Positions 12,498 to 13,696 of a stretch of 13,696 nt of DNA are shown here, in pieces (positions within the stretch are counted from its first letter, which is position 1; each line of letters begins with the position of its first letter). The DNA is from an uncultured Lachnospiraceae bacterium (GTDB lineage Bacteria > Bacillota > Clostridia > Lachnospirales > Lachnospiraceae). Position numbers and translations under genes: made by a program. The notes under the pieces were generated by a model. That model ran no database searches. It had not been told where the DNA came from and was given only the letters and a program-made list of their open reading frames with translations. The stretch is taken from assembly GCA_910577165.1 (NCBI GenBank), contig CAJTLX010000068.1, positions 1-13,696 of the forward strand, given 5' to 3'.

Positions 12498-13696
12498 ATG
12501 GCAGAGGAATTAAAAAAGCGCGGTGAGGTTGCAAAGGAGACGACCTGGGCAACGGAGGATCTGTATGCGAGCGATGAATTGTGGGAGGAGGATTTTAAGA
12601 AAGCGCAGGGGATGATTGAGGTAGCAGAGAAATATCACGGTCATCTTGCGGACTCAGCGGAAGTTTTGTATTCTTTTCTGAAGGAATCGGACGAGCAGTC
12701 CGTTCTGCTTGATTCTCTTTTTAGTTATGCAGCGAGGAAGCATGATGAGGATACAGCGGAGCCAAAATATCAGGCGATGCGTTCAAGAATATTATCGTTT
12801 TATACAAAGCTCAATACTGCTTATGCATTTTCTGAGCCGGAGATGGTGGTAATTCCAGAGGAAACTTATCTTGCATTTTATGAGCAGAAGCCGGAGTTAA
12901 GAGAGTATAAACGTCATATCGATCAGATCCTTAGGATGCGGCCGCACACGCTTTCTGAGAGGGAGGAAGCACTGGTTGCTGCGGCGAGGGAAGCACTCGA
13001 TCTGGCTTCGGAAACGTTTTCGGTATTAAATGATGCGGATATGAAATTCCCTGTAATAGCGGATGGCGAGGGCGGTGAAATTCGCATCACACACGGAAAT
13101 TATACGAAGCTGATGGAAAGCAAAAACCGGGAGGTCAGAAAATCCGCGTTTGAAGGGATATACTCGGTCTATGATCAGTTTAAGAATACTTTGGCCAGTT
13201 TGCTTTACGGTCAGGTAAAAAAACAGATATTTTATGCACAGCAGTTTCACTATCACTCTAATATGGAGCGCGCGCTGTTTCATAATGAAATTCCAGTTGA
13301 AGTGTATAAAAATCTGATCTCGACTGTACACGCAAATATGGATAAGATGTATCGCTATGTCGCTCTTAGAAAGAGGCTTTTGGGTGTTGAAAAGCTGCAT
13401 ATGTATGATGTCTACACCCCGATTGTAAGCGGAGTGGAGATGAAATTTTCATTTGATGAGGCGAAAAAACTTGTCTATGACGCGCTTGCTCCGATGGGGG
13501 AGGAATACCGCGCTCTGTTGAAGGAGGGGTTTGAAAACCGCTGGATCGATGTGTATGAAAATGAAGGTAAGCGCAGCGGCGCGTACTCGTCCGGAGCGAT
13601 GGTACACCCCTATGTGCTTTTGAACTATTCGGGGACGTTAGATAGCGTATTTACACTTGCGCATGAGATGGGGCACGCACTGCATTCCTGGTACTC
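12498..13696 (+). CDS. pepF: Oligoendopeptidase F (M3B metallopeptidase), 3' truncated by window
   Basis: The frame starts at ATG 12498, behind TTGGAGG and AAGGAA, and stays open to the window end (399 codons of a family usually about 600 residues). The N-terminus (KETTWATEDLYASDELWEED) matches the family. The middle contains ITHGNYTKLMESKNREVRKSAF and FHYHSNMERALFHNEIPVEVY, followed by GAYSSGAMVHPYVLLNYSGT. The zinc motif HEMGH is at residues 389-393 (codons from 13662). M3B enzymes are cytoplasmic zinc peptidases that cut oligopeptides of roughly 7-17 residues, supporting peptide nutrition and turnover. The remaining zinc-ligand Glu and C-terminus lie beyond the window. The 31-base gap to the preceding gene suggests a shared transcript. 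Confidence 0.93.
   Translation, partial: MAEELKKRGEVAKETTWATEDLYASDELWEEDFKKAQGMIEVAEKYHGHLADSAEVLYSFLKESDEQSVLLDSLFSYAARKHDEDTAEPKYQAMRSRILSFYTKLNTAYAFSEPEMVVIPEETYLAFYEQKPELREYKRHIDQILRMRPHTLSEREEALVAAAREALDLASETFSVLNDADMKFPVIADGEGGEIRITHGNYTKLMESKNREVRKSAFEGIYSVYDQFKNTLASLLYGQVKKQIFYAQQFHYHSNMERALFHNEIPVEVYKNLISTVHANMDKMYRYVALRKRLLGVEKLHMYDVYTPIVSGVEMKFSFDEAKKLVYDALAPMGEEYRALLKEGFENRWIDVYENEGKRSGAYSSGAMVHPYVLLNYSGTLDSVFTLAHEMGHALHSWY

Noticed and set aside
1..13696. CRISPR array, tRNA or rRNA genes, complete insertion sequence
   Set aside because: No regularly spaced repeats, cloverleaf or rRNA sequence was seen; the Rpn-like gene shows no clear flanking terminal repeats or target duplication.

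Overview
The window looks like chromosomal DNA of a low-GC Gram-positive gut-type bacterium, most likely a Lachnospiraceae (Clostridia) member. Reasons: an infC-rpmI-rplT operon with a probable ATT-initiated infC and an attenuated leader, a PD-(D/E)XK/Rpn-type transposase-like protein of a kind common in that family, a Thr/Pro-linker membrane protein, an M3B oligoendopeptidase F, and strong AAGGAGG-type ribosome binding sites. This is family recognition by eye; no search was run.

Left part (1 to about 7950) is AT-rich and accessory in character. It opens with the 3' part of an HTH plus helical-repeat (RRNPP-like) regulator. Convergent to it, with interlocking stop codons, is a 59-codon gene for a secreted small peptide, an arrangement that suggests a peptide-sensing pair. 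Next come a secreted protein with a Big_2-like and an NlpC/P60-like domain, a long perfect hairpin, and a putative lipoprotein with a calcium-binding-type DxDxDGxxE loop. A 690-base gap then holds a promoter and terminator that bound a candidate non-coding RNA of about 255 nt. Two single-span membrane-anchored proteins of unknown function follow; the second appears to have lost its C-terminus by a one-base deletion. Parts of the region upstream of both genes are repeated (AAACAGTTT-containing element). A minus-strand Rpn/PD-(D/E)XK protein closes this part, sharing a bidirectional terminator with the genes before it.

Right part (about 7950 to the end) is richer in G+C and consists mostly of housekeeping genes, all on the plus strand. 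A consensus promoter precedes a long leader with mutually exclusive antiterminator and terminator hairpins, then infC, rpmI and rplT and a strong terminator. This matches the L20/IF3-regulated operon known from other Firmicutes. A LiaF-like four-span membrane protein has its own terminator. A further promoter leads into a likely operon: HAD-family hydrolase (TTG start), Thr/Pro-linker membrane-anchored protein, and oligoendopeptidase F, which runs off the window after its HExxH zinc motif.

The points most worth following are the regulator/peptide pair, the candidate RNA at 4642-4898 with its repeated element, and the frameshifted membrane protein.
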